Shown here piece by piece: positions 1 through 9,146 of a stretch of 64,000 nucleotides of DNA. Within the stretch, counting starts at the first letter, position 1, and the number at the start of each line of letters is the position of its first letter. The stretch is from Vogesella oryzae (GTDB lineage Bacteria; Pseudomonadota; Gammaproteobacteria; Burkholderiales; Chromobacteriaceae). Location of the stretch: the NCBI RefSeq assembly GCF_902829295.1, contig NZ_CADEPL010000021.1, positions 52,417-116,416 of the forward strand, given 5' to 3'. A program made the translations under genes and the position numbers. The notes under the pieces are model-generated. The model made no database searches, was not told the DNA's origin, and saw nothing but the letters and a program-made list of their open reading frames with translations.

Positions 1-124
1 CGTGCTGGTTGGCGACCGAGTCACGGTGGAAATGTCGCCCTATGATCTCACCAAGGGTCGTATCAACTTCCGCCACCCTACCGCAAAAATAGAACATGCA
101 GCGCCAATGAGGCGCCGCCATTAA
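1..124 (+). CDS. infA: Translation initiation factor IF-1, second type (3' end only)
   Basis: Only the last 40 codons are in the window; the start lies upstream. The visible part carries the IF-1 C-terminal signature [18 protein letters not shown] followed by NFRH, the end of the S1-like OB fold that sits in the ribosomal A site during initiation. After the usual end of IF-1 there are about 15 extra residues, rich in Arg and His (ending MRRRH). Such a basic tail is known from the second IF-1 copy of several betaproteobacteria, which is why I call this the second type rather than the main infA of the ribosomal protein cluster. The next gene starts 40 bp downstream on the same strand. The N-terminus cannot be judged. 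Confidence 0.8.
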   Translation, partial: VLVGDRVTVEMSPYDLTKGRINFRHPTAKIEHAAPMRRRH

Positions 125-164
125 ACGGCTACCCGCCTGCGGGTTGCCGCAAAGGAAATACCTA

Positions 165-344
165 ATGAAAATCAAAGAACTGAAACAGGGTGACCGCATC
201 ACCCAGCAAATCGACAATTCGACTATCGCGTTTGAAGTAATGTCCATCCAGCAAATCGGCCGCCGTTTCATGGTGACCTTCCGCTCGGCTTTCGGCATCG
301 AAAGCGCCAGCTACCAGGGCGAAGCCTGCGTCACCGCAGCTTAA
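165..344 (+). CDS. Small protein of unknown function, 59 aa (paralogue of 34567-34752)
   Basis: I do not recognise a characterised family. The protein starts MKIKELKQGD and ends in CVTAA; it has no signal peptide or membrane segment, and its alternating hydrophobic pattern suggests a small beta-rich fold. The ATG at 165 is preceded by AAAGGA at 151-156, a good ribosome binding site, so I prefer it to the frame opening at 144. A short hairpin (ACCCGC/GCGGGT, 131-144) lies just before that site. A 61-aa paralogue is encoded at 34567-34752 on the other strand; both share the pattern EL..G..I, FEV, IGRR, T.R, G.ES and a Y plus a C-terminal AA. It may be co-transcribed with the IF-1 gene and is followed by a terminator. 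Confidence 0.75.
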   Translation: MKIKELKQGDRITQQIDNSTIAFEVMSIQQIGRRFMVTFRSAFGIESASYQGEACVTAA

Positions 345-366
345 GTCCGGTTGGCAAAAACACAGA

Positions 367-388
367 ACCCGCCTTTCGGCGGGTTTTT
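367..388 (+). terminator. Rho-independent terminator after the small gene
   Basis: Arms CCCGCC (368-373) and GGCGGG (378-383) with loop TTTC are followed by five T residues (384-388). It ends the plus-strand transcript of the IF-1 and small-protein genes and faces the end of the minus-strand copA gene. Confidence 0.85.
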
Positions 389-400
389 GCATTTATTGCC

Positions 401-416
401 CGGCCAACGTTGGCCG
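401..416. repeat. Head-to-head pair of the dispersed motif next to the copA stop
   Basis: CGGCCAACGTTGGCCG is a perfect 16-bp palindrome made of two abutting copies of the dispersed motif core. It ends three bases before the copA stop codon complement at 419-421. Such a palindrome can form a stem in the copA transcript, but no T tract follows it. Confidence 0.7.
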
Positions 417-418
417 CA

Positions 419-2773
419 TCAGCGCCAGCGCCGCAGCAACAACGAGTTACTGACCACCGACACCGAGCTTGCCGCCATTGCCGCGCCGGCAATCACCGGA
501 TTGAGCATGCCGATGGCCGCCAGCGGGATGCCCAGCACGTTGTAGACGAAAGCAAAAAACAGGTTCTGCCGGATCTTGCGCATGGTGGCACGCGACAGGC
601 GTACGGCATCGGCCAGATGCAACAGGTCGCCCTTCATCAGCGTCACATCGGCCGCCTCGATGGCAACATCGGCCCCAGCCCCCATGGCAAAGCTGACATC
701 CGCCACCGCCAGCGCCGGCGCATCGTTGATGCCATCGCCCACCATCGCCACGCGCAGCCCTTGCGCCTGCCATTGGCGGATTTGCGCCGCCTTGTCCTGC
801 GGGCTCTGACTGGCGTGCACCTCGCTGATACCGGCTTCGCGCGCGATGGTCGTGGCCGTTTCCGGTTTATCGCCGGTCAGCATGGCGACTTTCACCCCTA
901 ATGCGGCCAACTGCTGCACTGCCTGTTGCGAGGTTGGCCGCAGCTGGTCGGCCAGAGCAAACAGCGCCAACGGCACGCCAGCGCGAGCCAGCGCCAGCAC
1001 CGTTTTGCCTTCGGCATAGAATGGCTGCGCCACCGCAGGAACCGTACCCAGCACCCAGTCCGGGGTGCCCAGCTGCAAGCGGCCAACGCTGGGCAACACT
1101 GCACTGACACCCTTGCCGATGGTTGCCTCGAAAGCCTCCACCGCCAGCAGCGGCGCTTGCCGGCTGGTGGCAGCGGCGAGAATCGCCAGTGCCAGCGGAT
1201 GCTCCGCCCCCTGCTCCAGCGATGCCGCCCATGACAGCCACTGCGCCTCCTCCCCGTCAGCCAGCGGCACAATGTCGGTCAGTTGCGGCTTGCCTACCGT
1301 CAGGGTGCCGGTCTTGTCCACTACCAGCAGATCGAGCTCGGCAGCATGCTGCAAGGCAGTTGCATTGCGGAACAGCACGCCGCGGCGGGCACCATTGCCC
1401 ATGCCGACCATCACTGCGGTTGGCGTGGCCAAGCCCAGCGCACACGGGCAGGCAATCACCAGCACCGCCACCGCATGAATGAACGCCAGCGGCCAGTCGC
1501 CCGCCAGCCAGCCGGTCAACAGCAGCGTCAGCAAGGCAATCACCAGCACCGCCGGCACAAACACCGCCGCAATCTTGTCCGCCAGCGCCTGGATCGGCGC
1601 CTTGCTGCCCTGCGCCTCGGCCACCGCACGGACGATGGCGGCCAACTGGGTATGGCCCCCCACCCCACGGGCACGCACTTTCAGCATGCCGCCGCTGTTC
1701 TGGGTGCCGGCATACACCCGGTCGCCGACGCTACGCTCTACCGGCAGGCTCTCGCCTGTCAGCAGGCTTTCATCCAGCACCGCATTGCCGGCCTCGACCT
1801 CGCCATCCACCGCCAGCCGTTCGCCGTGACGCACGATCACCAGATCGTCCGGCTGCAGCTGGCCGATAGGCAGCTCCAGCAACTGGTCATCGCGCTCCAC
1901 GCGCGCGGTCTTCGGCGACAGTGCCAGCAGGCTTTCGATGGCACCGGCCGTGCGGCGCTTGGCGCGCGCCTCCAGCAGTTTTCCCAGCAATACCAGGGTG
2001 ATGATTACCGCACTGGCCTCAAAATAGACATACAGATCGTGCCGTCCGGCCACGGTCGCCCATGCCGACCACAGCCAGGCCATGCTGGTCCCCAGCGCCA
2101 CCAGCACATCCATGTTGGCACTGCCGCCACGCAGCGCCAGCCAGGCACCACGATAGAAACGCCAGCCGACCAGGAACTGCACCGGCGTCGCCAGCAGCAG
2201 CTGCCATGAGCGCGGCAGCCAGCCGTGCTGCTGGCCGGCGGCCATCATCCACATCTCGCCGGCAAACGGCAGGGTCAACAGCAGCGACAGCACAAACCAC
2301 AGCAGCTCGCGGCGGTAGTGCTGCTGCGCGGCCTGCTGGCGGGCGGCACTGTCGTCGCTTTGCACGCTGGCGTCGTAACCGGCGCGGCGCACCGCGGCGA
2401 TGACATCGTCGAGTTGCAGGCTGCCGGCCGGAAAGCGCACCGTGGCGGTTTCGGTAGCAAAATTGACGTTGGCCGTAGCACCCGGCAGGCGGTTCAGCAC
2501 TTTCTCGATGCGTTGCGCACAGGCGACGCAAGTCATGCCGCTGATGGCGACCTGCACGCTGGCGTCCGGCACCCGATAACCGGCCTTGCTGATGGCACCA
2601 CGCAAGGCGGCGACGTCCTGCAGCGCGGGATCGAACTCGATACGGGCAGTCTCGCTGGCAAAGCTGACACTGGCGCTGACCCCGGGCAGACGGCCCAGCA
2701 CTTTTTCGATGCGCTGCGCGCAGGCGGCGCAACTCATGCCCTCGACAGGCAGGTTGACGATTTGCTGGCTCAT
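419..2773 (-). CDS. copA: Copper-exporting P1B-type ATPase
   Basis: A 784-aa inner-membrane ATPase that pumps Cu(I) out of the cytoplasm. Two N-terminal heavy-metal domains carry GMSCAAC and GMTCVAC (about residues 12-80 and 78-145). The membrane part has the ion-binding CPC motif in IACPCALG (about 442), the actuator loop has TGES (about 339), the phosphorylation site is DKTGTLT (about 486), and GEGNDAP-type hinge appears as GDGINDAPAL near the C-terminus. The CPC plus two CxxC domains point to copper rather than zinc or cadmium. The ATG at 2773 begins MSQQIVNLPVEG directly before the first metal domain; the longer frame upstream is not needed. A perfect ATATACCC/GGGTATAT inverted repeat lies 31 bp upstream, suggesting copper-responsive repression. 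Confidence 0.95.
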   Translation of the reverse strand: MSQQIVNLPVEGMSCAACAQRIEKVLGRLPGVSASVSFASETARIEFDPALQDVAALRGAISKAGYRVPDASVQVAISGMTCVACAQRIEKVLNRLPGATANVNFATETATVRFPAGSLQLDDVIAAVRRAGYDASVQSDDSAARQQAAQQHYRRELLWFVLSLLLTLPFAGEMWMMAAGQQHGWLPRSWQLLLATPVQFLVGWRFYRGAWLALRGGSANMDVLVALGTSMAWLWSAWATVAGRHDLYVYFEASAVIITLVLLGKLLEARAKRRTAGAIESLLALSPKTARVERDDQLLELPIGQLQPDDLVIVRHGERLAVDGEVEAGNAVLDESLLTGESLPVERSVGDRVYAGTQNSGGMLKVRARGVGGHTQLAAIVRAVAEAQGSKAPIQALADKIAAVFVPAVLVIALLTLLLTGWLAGDWPLAFIHAVAVLVIACPCALGLATPTAVMVGMGNGARRGVLFRNATALQHAAELDLLVVDKTGTLTVGKPQLTDIVPLADGEEAQWLSWAASLEQGAEHPLALAILAAATSRQAPLLAVEAFEATIGKGVSAVLPSVGRLQLGTPDWVLGTVPAVAQPFYAEGKTVLALARAGVPLALFALADQLRPTSQQAVQQLAALGVKVAMLTGDKPETATTIAREAGISEVHASQSPQDKAAQIRQWQAQGLRVAMVGDGINDAPALAVADVSFAMGAGADVAIEAADVTLMKGDLLHLADAVRLSRATMRKIRQNLFFAFVYNVLGIPLAAIGMLNPVIAGAAMAASSVSVVSNSLLLRRWR

Positions 2774-2803
2774 GACAATTTCCGGCGTGGTGATAGTGTC
2801 ATC

Positions 2804-2824
2804 ATATACCCCATAAGGGTATAT
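2804..2824. promoter_or_regulatory. Inverted repeat upstream of copA, candidate CsoR-type operator
   Basis: ATATACCC-CATAA-GGGTATAT is a perfect 8-bp inverted repeat with a 5-bp spacer, 31 bp upstream of the copA ATG. CsoR-family copper sensors are known to bind G/C-tract palindromes of the form ATACCC...GGGTAT, so I infer a copper-sensing repressor site. No csoR or cueR gene is in the window. The CueR consensus (ACCTTCC...GGAAGGT) fits less well. Confidence 0.55.
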
Positions 2825-2846
2825 AGCAAAGCGACGACGGTCTGCC

Positions 2847-4772
2847 TTAACTCCAGCGCACGCGCCCCTTGCCACCACGCTTGGCGCTATACATGGCCTT
2901 GTCGGCCAGGGCCACCAGCTGGTCAGCCGTCATCTGCTGCCCTACTTGCTGTATCGCCACCCCGATGCTGGCTCCAACCGCCGCCGTGGTAGCTGGCCCC
3001 AGCTGCACAGGCTGGCTGATCAGCTGCCGGAGGTGCTCGGCCAGCTGTTGCACCCGGGACTCGTCCAGTTGTGGCTGCTGCAGCAGGACTACCATTTCGT
3101 CACCACCCAGGCGGGCTATCAGCATGCCGTCCCCCGCCTGCTGCTGCAGGCGGCCTGCCACCTCGCGCAACAGCACATCGCCGGCATCATGGCCGTGCTG
3201 ATCATTGACCTCCTTGAAGCCATCCAGGTCCACAAACAGCAAGGCCAGCGGCAATGCCTGCTCCGCAACACGGGCCTGCGCCATGTGCAATTGCTCGAAG
3301 AAGGCACGGCGGTTGGGCAAACCTGTCAGCAGATCGTGGCGGGCCTCATATTCTCGTTGCTGCTCGGCCCGCTTACGCTCGGAAATATCATGCAGAAAGG
3401 CGCTGAAGATCCGCTGGTCCTCCAGTTGCAGGGCGCGAATGCGCAGCTCTACCGGAATGGTGCCGCCCTGTTTGGTGCGCGCCGGCACTTCGACACGCTG
3501 ATCCAGCACCTTGCTTTCACCGGTGCGCAGGTAATGCGCCATGCCGGCATGGTGCGCCGCTTGCAGATCCAGCGGGATCAGCAGCTCGTCCAGCGGCCGG
3601 CCGATCGCCTCCACCGCGGCCCAGCCGAAGGTTTCCTGCGCCTGGCGGTTCCAGGCAATCACCACGCCGCGCTCGTCGATGCAGATATAGGCATCGCTGG
3701 CATGCTCCAGCACCGCACTCAGTTCCGCCTCGCGTTTGCGCAACTGCTGTTCCACACGCTGCTGCTGCACCATGGCGGCCGACAGCTGGTTATTGGCCAG
3801 CTGCAGCTGGGTGGTGCGCTCGGCGACGCGCTGCTCCAGCTCCAGTTGCAGGGTATGCAGCGCGGCCTCGGCTTCTTTGCGCTGCTGGATGTCTTTCACG
3901 ATCAGGATCTGGTACCAGCGGTCATCCAGCGCTTCGTAATGCCGGGTGACGGTGATACTGACCCACCGCAAGCTGCCATCCTTGCGCAGGCAGCGCTGCT
4001 CCAGCTGGAAGCGATCAATATCGCCGCGGCGCATCGCCTGCCGCTCGTCGTGACCGATGGGCGCATCGCCCGGATAGATCAAGTCGGTGGCGCGCAACGC
4101 CAGCAGCTCGTCTTGTGGATAACCGGTGATCTGGCACAAGGCATCGTTGACGCTCAGCCACTCCCCTTCCGCCCCCAGCAACGCGATACCGGCGCCGGCA
4201 CCTTCGAAAATCAGCCGCAAGCGCTGTTCCCGCGTATTCATCCGCGCCTGGGCTTCTTCGATCTGCCGCTGCGCCAGCTGCCAGCGTTCGCGCTGCTGCA
4301 GTTGCTCGGTAACGATATCCGCCAGCTCCCGCAACATGGCCAGATCGGCTGCGGCCAACGTGCGCGGCCGGGTATCGATGATGCACAGCGTGCCCAGCGG
4401 ATAACCGTGTCGTGACAAAAGCGGCACGCCAGCATAGAAGCGGATGCCCGGCGAACCGGTAACCAGCGGATTGTCGCGAAAGCGTTCGTCGGCCACGGCA
4501 TCCGGCACCACCAGCGGTTCCGTCTGCAGGATGGCGTGGGCACAGAAGGCGTATTCGCGCGGCGTTTCACAAGGGTCCAGCCCGACGCGGGACTTGAACC
4601 ATTGCCGCCCTTCGTCCACCAGCGACACCACCGCCACCGGCACCTGCAACAACTGGCAGGCCAGCCGGGTGATGCGGTCGAACGCCGGCTCCGGCGGTGT
4701 ATCCAGCAGCTGCAATGCCCGCAGCAGCGACAACCGTTCGCGTTCATGAGGGTGCAGGGGAGCTTGCATCAT
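2847..4772 (-). CDS. Cytoplasmic GAF-PAS-PAS-GGDEF protein (putative diguanylate cyclase)
   Basis: A 641-aa soluble signalling protein. An N-terminal GAF domain (about 15-165; FCAHAI, RFYAGVPL, LGTLCIID) is followed by two PAS domains (about 190-310 and 355-470) joined by a coiled coil rich in Gln and Glu, and by a C-terminal GGDEF domain (about 480-640). The catalytic signature reads RLGGDEMVVLL, so GGDEF has Met in place of Phe, and no RxxD inhibitory site stands five residues before it. The loop DxDxFK-type residues appear as FVDLDGFKEVND. It may make cyclic-di-GMP without product inhibition. The in-frame TTG at 4793 lacks support; ATG at 4772 has GGAG upstream (a second ATG follows). copA lies downstream but has its own regulatory region. 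Confidence 0.85.
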   Translation of the reverse strand: MMQAPLHPHERERLSLLRALQLLDTPPEPAFDRITRLACQLLQVPVAVVSLVDEGRQWFKSRVGLDPCETPREYAFCAHAILQTEPLVVPDAVADERFRDNPLVTGSPGIRFYAGVPLLSRHGYPLGTLCIIDTRPRTLAAADLAMLRELADIVTEQLQQRERWQLAQRQIEEAQARMNTREQRLRLIFEGAGAGIALLGAEGEWLSVNDALCQITGYPQDELLALRATDLIYPGDAPIGHDERQAMRRGDIDRFQLEQRCLRKDGSLRWVSITVTRHYEALDDRWYQILIVKDIQQRKEAEAALHTLQLELEQRVAERTTQLQLANNQLSAAMVQQQRVEQQLRKREAELSAVLEHASDAYICIDERGVVIAWNRQAQETFGWAAVEAIGRPLDELLIPLDLQAAHHAGMAHYLRTGESKVLDQRVEVPARTKQGGTIPVELRIRALQLEDQRIFSAFLHDISERKRAEQQREYEARHDLLTGLPNRRAFFEQLHMAQARVAEQALPLALLFVDLDGFKEVNDQHGHDAGDVLLREVAGRLQQQAGDGMLIARLGGDEMVVLLQQPQLDESRVQQLAEHLRQLISQPVQLGPATTAAVGASIGVAIQQVGQQMTADQLVALADKAMYSAKRGGKGRVRWS

Positions 4773-4873
4773 GTCGTAGCCACTCCGCGCCAAGGCGCAT
4801 CCGGGAAAAAATCCTGTTTCAGCTTAGAAAGCAGGTTGTCATCCTGCCGCGCATTCTGTTGCCGCAGCCCGGC

Positions 4874-5941
4874 TTACAGCCAGCGCCGCCGCCAGAAGAT
4901 GAAGCCCAGCAGCAGGGCAATCAGCAGCATGCCGGCCATCACGCCGTAGTAACCATAATGCCAGTGCAGCTCCGGCATATTGTCGAAGTTCATGCCGTAG
5001 ATGCCGGCGATCAGCGTCAGCGGCATGAAGATGATGGTGATCACCGTCAGCACCCGCATCTGCACGTTGAGGCGGTTGGACTGCGCCGACATGTACAAGT
5101 CCAGCATGCCGGAAATCACCTCGCGCGCGGTTTCCAGCGATTCGATCAGATGCAGGGTGTGGTCGAAGGCATCGCGCAGGTACAGCAGCGTACCGTGCTG
5201 GAAAAACGCATAGTCGCCGCGGGGCAGTACATTCAGCACCTCGCGCAGCGGCACCAGCGCGCGGCGCAGGCGCATCGCCTCCTGCTTCTGGCGCTGGATA
5301 CGCGCCAGGATGAAGCGGTCGTGCCCGGACAGCACCTGCTTATCCAGCTGTTCCACACGGGTATTGAACTGGTCGATGACGCCAAAGTAGTCATCGATGA
5401 TGGCATCCAGCAGACCGTAGGCCAGATAGTCCGCCCCCTGCTGGCGCAGTTGGCCGCGCCCTTGCGCCAGCCGCTCGCGCAAGGTGGCAAACACCCCCAG
5501 CGGCTGGGTCTGGAAGCTCAACACGAAGCCGTTGCCGATCACCAGATACACCTGATCATGCTGCAGGCGCTCGCTGTCATGCTGGTAGCGATACACGCGG
5601 GTAGCGATGAACAGGTAATCACCGTAATCGTCTACCTTGGGCCGCTGCCGGGTGTTGAGAATGTCCTCCAGCACCAGCGGGTGCAGCCCGAAACGCTGGC
5701 CGATCGCCTGCAGCAGCGCAGGGTCGGTCAGGCCGTACACGTTCAGCCACAGCACCGGCAATTGCGGCTGGTAGGCCAGCCCTTGTTCCAGCGTGGCAAA
5801 CTCGGTTTCGCGATAGTCGCTGGCGTTGTACTCGATCAGCGAGATGCGGCTGGGCCGGGGATCGGGGTTGCCCACCGGCAATAAGGTACCCGGCGCTTCA
5901 CCAAGGGTGGGAAAACGAGGTTTCAGTTGCGGATGACGCAT
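4874..5941 (-). CDS. corA: CorA-family divalent cation transporter
   Basis: A 355-aa inner-membrane transporter for Mg2+ (or Co2+/Ni2+/Zn2+). The large N-terminal cytoplasmic region is followed by two C-terminal membrane helices; the first ends in the family signature GIYGMNF, and the protein ends in a short basic tail (FWRRRWL) as in CorA. The acidic segment MPELHW follows GMN, the periplasmic loop position. CorA forms pentamers. The ATG at 5941 has GGAG shortly upstream and gives the usual family length; the longer frame to 6064 runs into the ppx gene. Whether Mg2+ or Zn2+ (ZntB-like) is transported cannot be decided from sequence alone. Confidence 0.85.
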   Translation of the reverse strand: MRHPQLKPRFPTLGEAPGTLLPVGNPDPRPSRISLIEYNASDYRETEFATLEQGLAYQPQLPVLWLNVYGLTDPALLQAIGQRFGLHPLVLEDILNTRQRPKVDDYGDYLFIATRVYRYQHDSERLQHDQVYLVIGNGFVLSFQTQPLGVFATLRERLAQGRGQLRQQGADYLAYGLLDAIIDDYFGVIDQFNTRVEQLDKQVLSGHDRFILARIQRQKQEAMRLRRALVPLREVLNVLPRGDYAFFQHGTLLYLRDAFDHTLHLIESLETAREVISGMLDLYMSAQSNRLNVQMRVLTVITIIFMPLTLIAGIYGMNFDNMPELHWHYGYYGVMAGMLLIALLLGFIFWRRRWL

Positions 5942-6021
5942 ACGGCTCCAGACAGACAAACGGTCGTGGCAGAGACTGCACACGACCGGTTCCAGACAAC
6001 AGCAATAACCGCCAGGCAGGC

Positions 6022-7515
6022 TTAATCGCCGCGCAGCTCCAGCGCGACGCCGATATCGCGCCACTGGCCGATTTCCTGCTTGAAGGCGGCGGTGGTCAGC
6101 GGGTTGGCCGCCAGCCAGCTCTTGCCCACGGTCAGCGCATAACCGTTCATGGTGCGGCGCAGGCCGTGGATGGCATCGACTTCCACCGGATTGCGGCTAC
6201 GGCAGAACAGCGCGGCCAACCGCAGCGCCAGCACCGCCGGCCACAGCGTCTCGTCGCTGACTTCGCGCAGCATCTTGCCCATATCGCCACGATGCCCCAA
6301 CACGATGGTCGCCAGCGCGCTCTGCTCGCGGCGCGAGAAACCGGGCATGTCGGCATTGTTGAGGATGTAGGCGGAATGCTTGTGGTAGGCGGTATGCGCG
6401 ATCGACAGGCCGATCTCGTGCACCCGCGCCGCCCAGACCACGCGCTTGAGCATGTCCTCGTCCAGCGGTTCACCGGCCACCATGCGGTACAGCCGCTCGG
6501 CCAGCTGCGTCACCCGTTCCGCCTGCGCAGTGTCGACGTGATAGCGTCGCTTGAACTGGGTGATGGTGGAATCACGCATGTCCTTCTCCCGCTGGCGACC
6601 AAGCAGGTCATACAGCACGCCGTCGCGCAGCGCGCCATCGGTCACGATCATGCGTTCCACCGCCAGCGCCTCGAACACCGCGATCATGATCGCCAGCCCG
6701 CCCGGCAGCACCGGCGCACGGTCGGACTTCAGGCCGTTGATGGCGATATTGCGGATATCGCCGCAACGCAGCAGCGCCTCGCGCAGCCGCTTCATGCCGG
6801 CCAGGGTGATCTCGCCGCCGAACCAGTCGTTGATCTCCATGATGTCGCGCAGCGAGCGCGCGGTACCGGAGGTGCCCACCGCCAGCTGCCATTCGCTGAC
6901 CGGATACTGGTGGGCAATACGCTGGATCTCGTTGCGTGCGGCCAGCTCGGCATCGCGGAACGCGCTCTTGGTGATCTTGCCATCCGTAAAGAAGCGCTTG
7001 CTGAAGGTCACGCAGCCCAGCGGCAGGCTCTCGGTAACATGGGCCTTGTACTGGCTGCCGATGATGAATTCGGTAGAACCGCCGCCGATATCGACCACCA
7101 GCCGGCGCTCCTTGGTGGCCGGCAGGGTATGGGCCGCACCAAGATAGATCAGGCGCGCTTCTTCGCGGCCGGCGATGATCTCGATCGGGAAGCCCAGCAG
7201 CCGCTCGGCTTCCACAATGAAGGCCGGGGCGTTTTTGGCTACCCGCAGGGTGTTGGTGCCCACCACGCGCACCTGCTTCGGGTCCAGCCCGCGCAGCCGC
7301 TCGCCAAAACGCGCCATACAACCCAGGGCGCGGGCCAGCGTTTCTTCGTCCAGGCTCTTGTCTTCTTGCAGACCGCCACCCAGGCGCACGGTTTCTTTGA
7401 GGGAATCGAGGGTATACAGCTGGTCATCTACCACACGGGAAATCTGCAGCCGGAAGCTGTTGGACCCCATGTCCACGGTAGCCAGCACGTCAAACGGGGG
7501 CGTGACGGTACTCAA
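6022..7515 (-). CDS. ppx: Exopolyphosphatase (Ppx/GppA family)
   Basis: A 497-aa cytoplasmic enzyme that releases phosphate from polyphosphate or hydrolyses pppGpp. The two actin-like ATPase motifs are visible: VDMGSNSFRL at the N-terminus and VVDIGGGSTEFIIG near residue 145, with GREEARLIYLG between them. The C-terminal HD-like helical region follows (about 320-497). The start appears to be TTG at 7515: AAGGGG stands seven bases upstream, and the next ATG falls inside the first beta strand (VDMGSNS). phoU lies upstream on the same strand, but a terminator separates the two. The ppx-phoU neighbourhood fits phosphate storage and phosphate signalling. Confidence 0.92.
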   Translation of the reverse strand: MSTVTPPFDVLATVDMGSNSFRLQISRVVDDQLYTLDSLKETVRLGGGLQEDKSLDEETLARALGCMARFGERLRGLDPKQVRVVGTNTLRVAKNAPAFIVEAERLLGFPIEIIAGREEARLIYLGAAHTLPATKERRLVVDIGGGSTEFIIGSQYKAHVTESLPLGCVTFSKRFFTDGKITKSAFRDAELAARNEIQRIAHQYPVSEWQLAVGTSGTARSLRDIMEINDWFGGEITLAGMKRLREALLRCGDIRNIAINGLKSDRAPVLPGGLAIMIAVFEALAVERMIVTDGALRDGVLYDLLGRQREKDMRDSTITQFKRRYHVDTAQAERVTQLAERLYRMVAGEPLDEDMLKRVVWAARVHEIGLSIAHTAYHKHSAYILNNADMPGFSRREQSALATIVLGHRGDMGKMLREVSDETLWPAVLALRLAALFCRSRNPVEVDAIHGLRRTMNGYALTVGKSWLAANPLTTAAFKQEIGQWRDIGVALELRGD

Positions 7516-7546
7516 ATGCTCACCCCTTGTCGGAGAATTGGTTGAA

Positions 7547-7580
7547 TAAAAAAACGGCGGTAACCGATGTTACCGCCGTT
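7547..7580 (-). terminator. Terminator between phoU and ppx
   Basis: Arms AACGGCGGTAA (7553-7563) and TTACCGCCGTT (7570-7580) enclose a 6-nt loop. On the minus strand the stem is followed by a run of T residues (7547-7552), so it ends or weakens the phoU transcript before ppx. Confidence 0.85.
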
Positions 7581-7598
7581 CGCTAGGCTGATGCACGC

Positions 7599-8312
7599 TT
7601 ATTGGGCGGCGTCGCCCAGCGATTCGCGTTTCTTTTCTTCCAGCGAGGTGTGGCGGATGTCCTTGCCCTTCACCAGATACACCACGTATTCCGAGATGTT
7701 CTTGGCGTGGTCGCCAATGCGCTCGATGGCCTTGCACAGGAACAGGGTATCTATGGAGGTGCTGATGGTGCGCGGATCTTCCATCATGAAAGTAATCTGG
7801 GCACGCATTTCGGACGCGTAGTCCTGGTCCAGCAGCAAGTCTTGCTCGGCCAGCTCGACCGCGGCGGTCGGGTCCAGACGGGCAAAGGCATCCAGCGCAC
7901 GGTGCAGCATGGCGATGGCGGTTTCCGCCAGCTTGGAGACTTCACGGAAACGCGGCGCCGGCAGGCGGGAGCCCTGGCACAGGTCGCGGCCAACGCGGGC
8001 AATCTTCTGTGCCTCGTCGCCGATACGCTCCAGATCGGTAATGGTCTTGATCACGGCCACCACCATGCGCAGGTCGCTGGCCGCCGGCTGGCGGCGCACG
8101 ATGATGTGCTGGCAGTCGTCATCGATCTGCACTTCCAGCGCATTGACCTTGGTATCGTCGGCAATCACCCGTTCCAGGCGGACCACATCGCCGTCTTGCA
8201 GGGCATCCATGGCGGCACGGATCTGCTGTTCAACCAGGCCGCCCATCTGCAGCACGCGGGTGCGGATGGTTTCGAGCTCCAGGTCATACTGTTTGGAAAG
8301 ATGTTCGGGCAT
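7599..8312 (-). CDS. phoU: Phosphate signalling protein PhoU
   Basis: A 237-aa, all-helical cytoplasmic protein made of two PhoU repeats. It links the Pst phosphate transporter to the PhoR/PhoB system and keeps the Pho regulon off when phosphate is plentiful. The characteristic metal-binding acidic pattern is seen in ERIGDEAQKIARV and again in ERIGDHAKNISEYVVYL, one per repeat. The ATG at 8312 has GAGGT just upstream. Pst genes are not next to it here, which differs from many proteobacteria; the neighbour downstream is ppx. Confidence 0.93.
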   Translation of the reverse strand: MPEHLSKQYDLELETIRTRVLQMGGLVEQQIRAAMDALQDGDVVRLERVIADDTKVNALEVQIDDDCQHIIVRRQPAASDLRMVVAVIKTITDLERIGDEAQKIARVGRDLCQGSRLPAPRFREVSKLAETAIAMLHRALDAFARLDPTAAVELAEQDLLLDQDYASEMRAQITFMMEDPRTISTSIDTLFLCKAIERIGDHAKNISEYVVYLVKGKDIRHTSLEEKKRESLGDAAQ

Positions 8313-8420
8313 GTCAGACCTCGGTCAGAATTTCGACGTAACGACGTAGCGTAACTCAGCTTTGTGACAACTTGGTTGCAAACCATGCAAAAATCGGGCC
8401 GCCCGCCGGCGGCCAACCGT

Positions 8421-9083
8421 TTAGCGGTATTCCTTCACGCCTTCCGGGGTACCCAGCAGCAACACATCGGCACGGCGGGCAGCGAACAGGCCGTTGGTCA
8501 CCACACCGACGATCTGATTGATCTGCTGCTCCAGTTTTACCGGCTCGGCAATCTGCAGGCCGTGCACGTCCAGAATGATGTTGCCGTTGTCGGTGGTGAC
8601 ACCCATGCGCCATTCCGGATGGCCGCCCAGCTTCACCAGCTCGCGCGCCACGTGGCTGCGCGCCATCGGGATTACTTCCACCGGCAGCGGGAACTTGCCC
8701 ATCATCGCCACGTACTTGCTGCTGTCGGCGATGCAGATGAACTGCTGCGCCACCGCGGCGACGATCTTCTCGCGCGTCAGCGCCGCGCCGCCGCCCTTGA
8801 TCATGTGCAACTGATGGTTCACCTCGTCGGCGCCATCCACATACACCGGCACTTCGTCCGGGCCGACGCTGTTCAGATCGAGCACCGGAATGCCGATCTC
8901 TTTCAGCCGTTTGGTGCTGGCCTCGGAGCTGGACACCGCGCCCTTGATGCGGCCCTTGATCTTAGCCAGCTCGTCAATGAAGAAATTGACGGTGCTGCCG
9001 GTGCCGACGCCGACGATGCAGTCATCCGGCACAAACTTGATGGCGGCTTGCGCCACTTGCTGTTTCAGCTGGTTCTGGTCCAT
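8421..9083 (-). CDS. rpiA: Ribose-5-phosphate isomerase A
   Basis: A 220-aa cytosolic enzyme that interconverts ribose 5-phosphate and ribulose 5-phosphate in the non-oxidative pentose phosphate pathway. Family motifs seen: [16 protein letters not shown] (phosphate loop), the catalytic DGADEV segment, and [12 protein letters not shown] with the catalytic base region. Length is that of E. coli RpiA (219). The ATG at 9083 is preceded by a purine-rich stretch. A copy of the dispersed motif (8409-8417) lies just after the stop. Confidence 0.96.
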   Translation of the reverse strand: MDQNQLKQQVAQAAIKFVPDDCIVGVGTGSTVNFFIDELAKIKGRIKGAVSSSEASTKRLKEIGIPVLDLNSVGPDEVPVYVDGADEVNHQLHMIKGGGAALTREKIVAAVAQQFICIADSSKYVAMMGKFPLPVEVIPMARSHVARELVKLGGHPEWRMGVTTDNGNIILDVHGLQIAEPVKLEQQINQIVGVVTNGLFAARRADVLLLGTPEGVKEYR

Positions 9084-9146
9084 GAATCACTCCGCAGGTT
9101 TCAGGTGTTTTATGAATTTCGTGATGCGGCCAACCCTGCTACCGGC

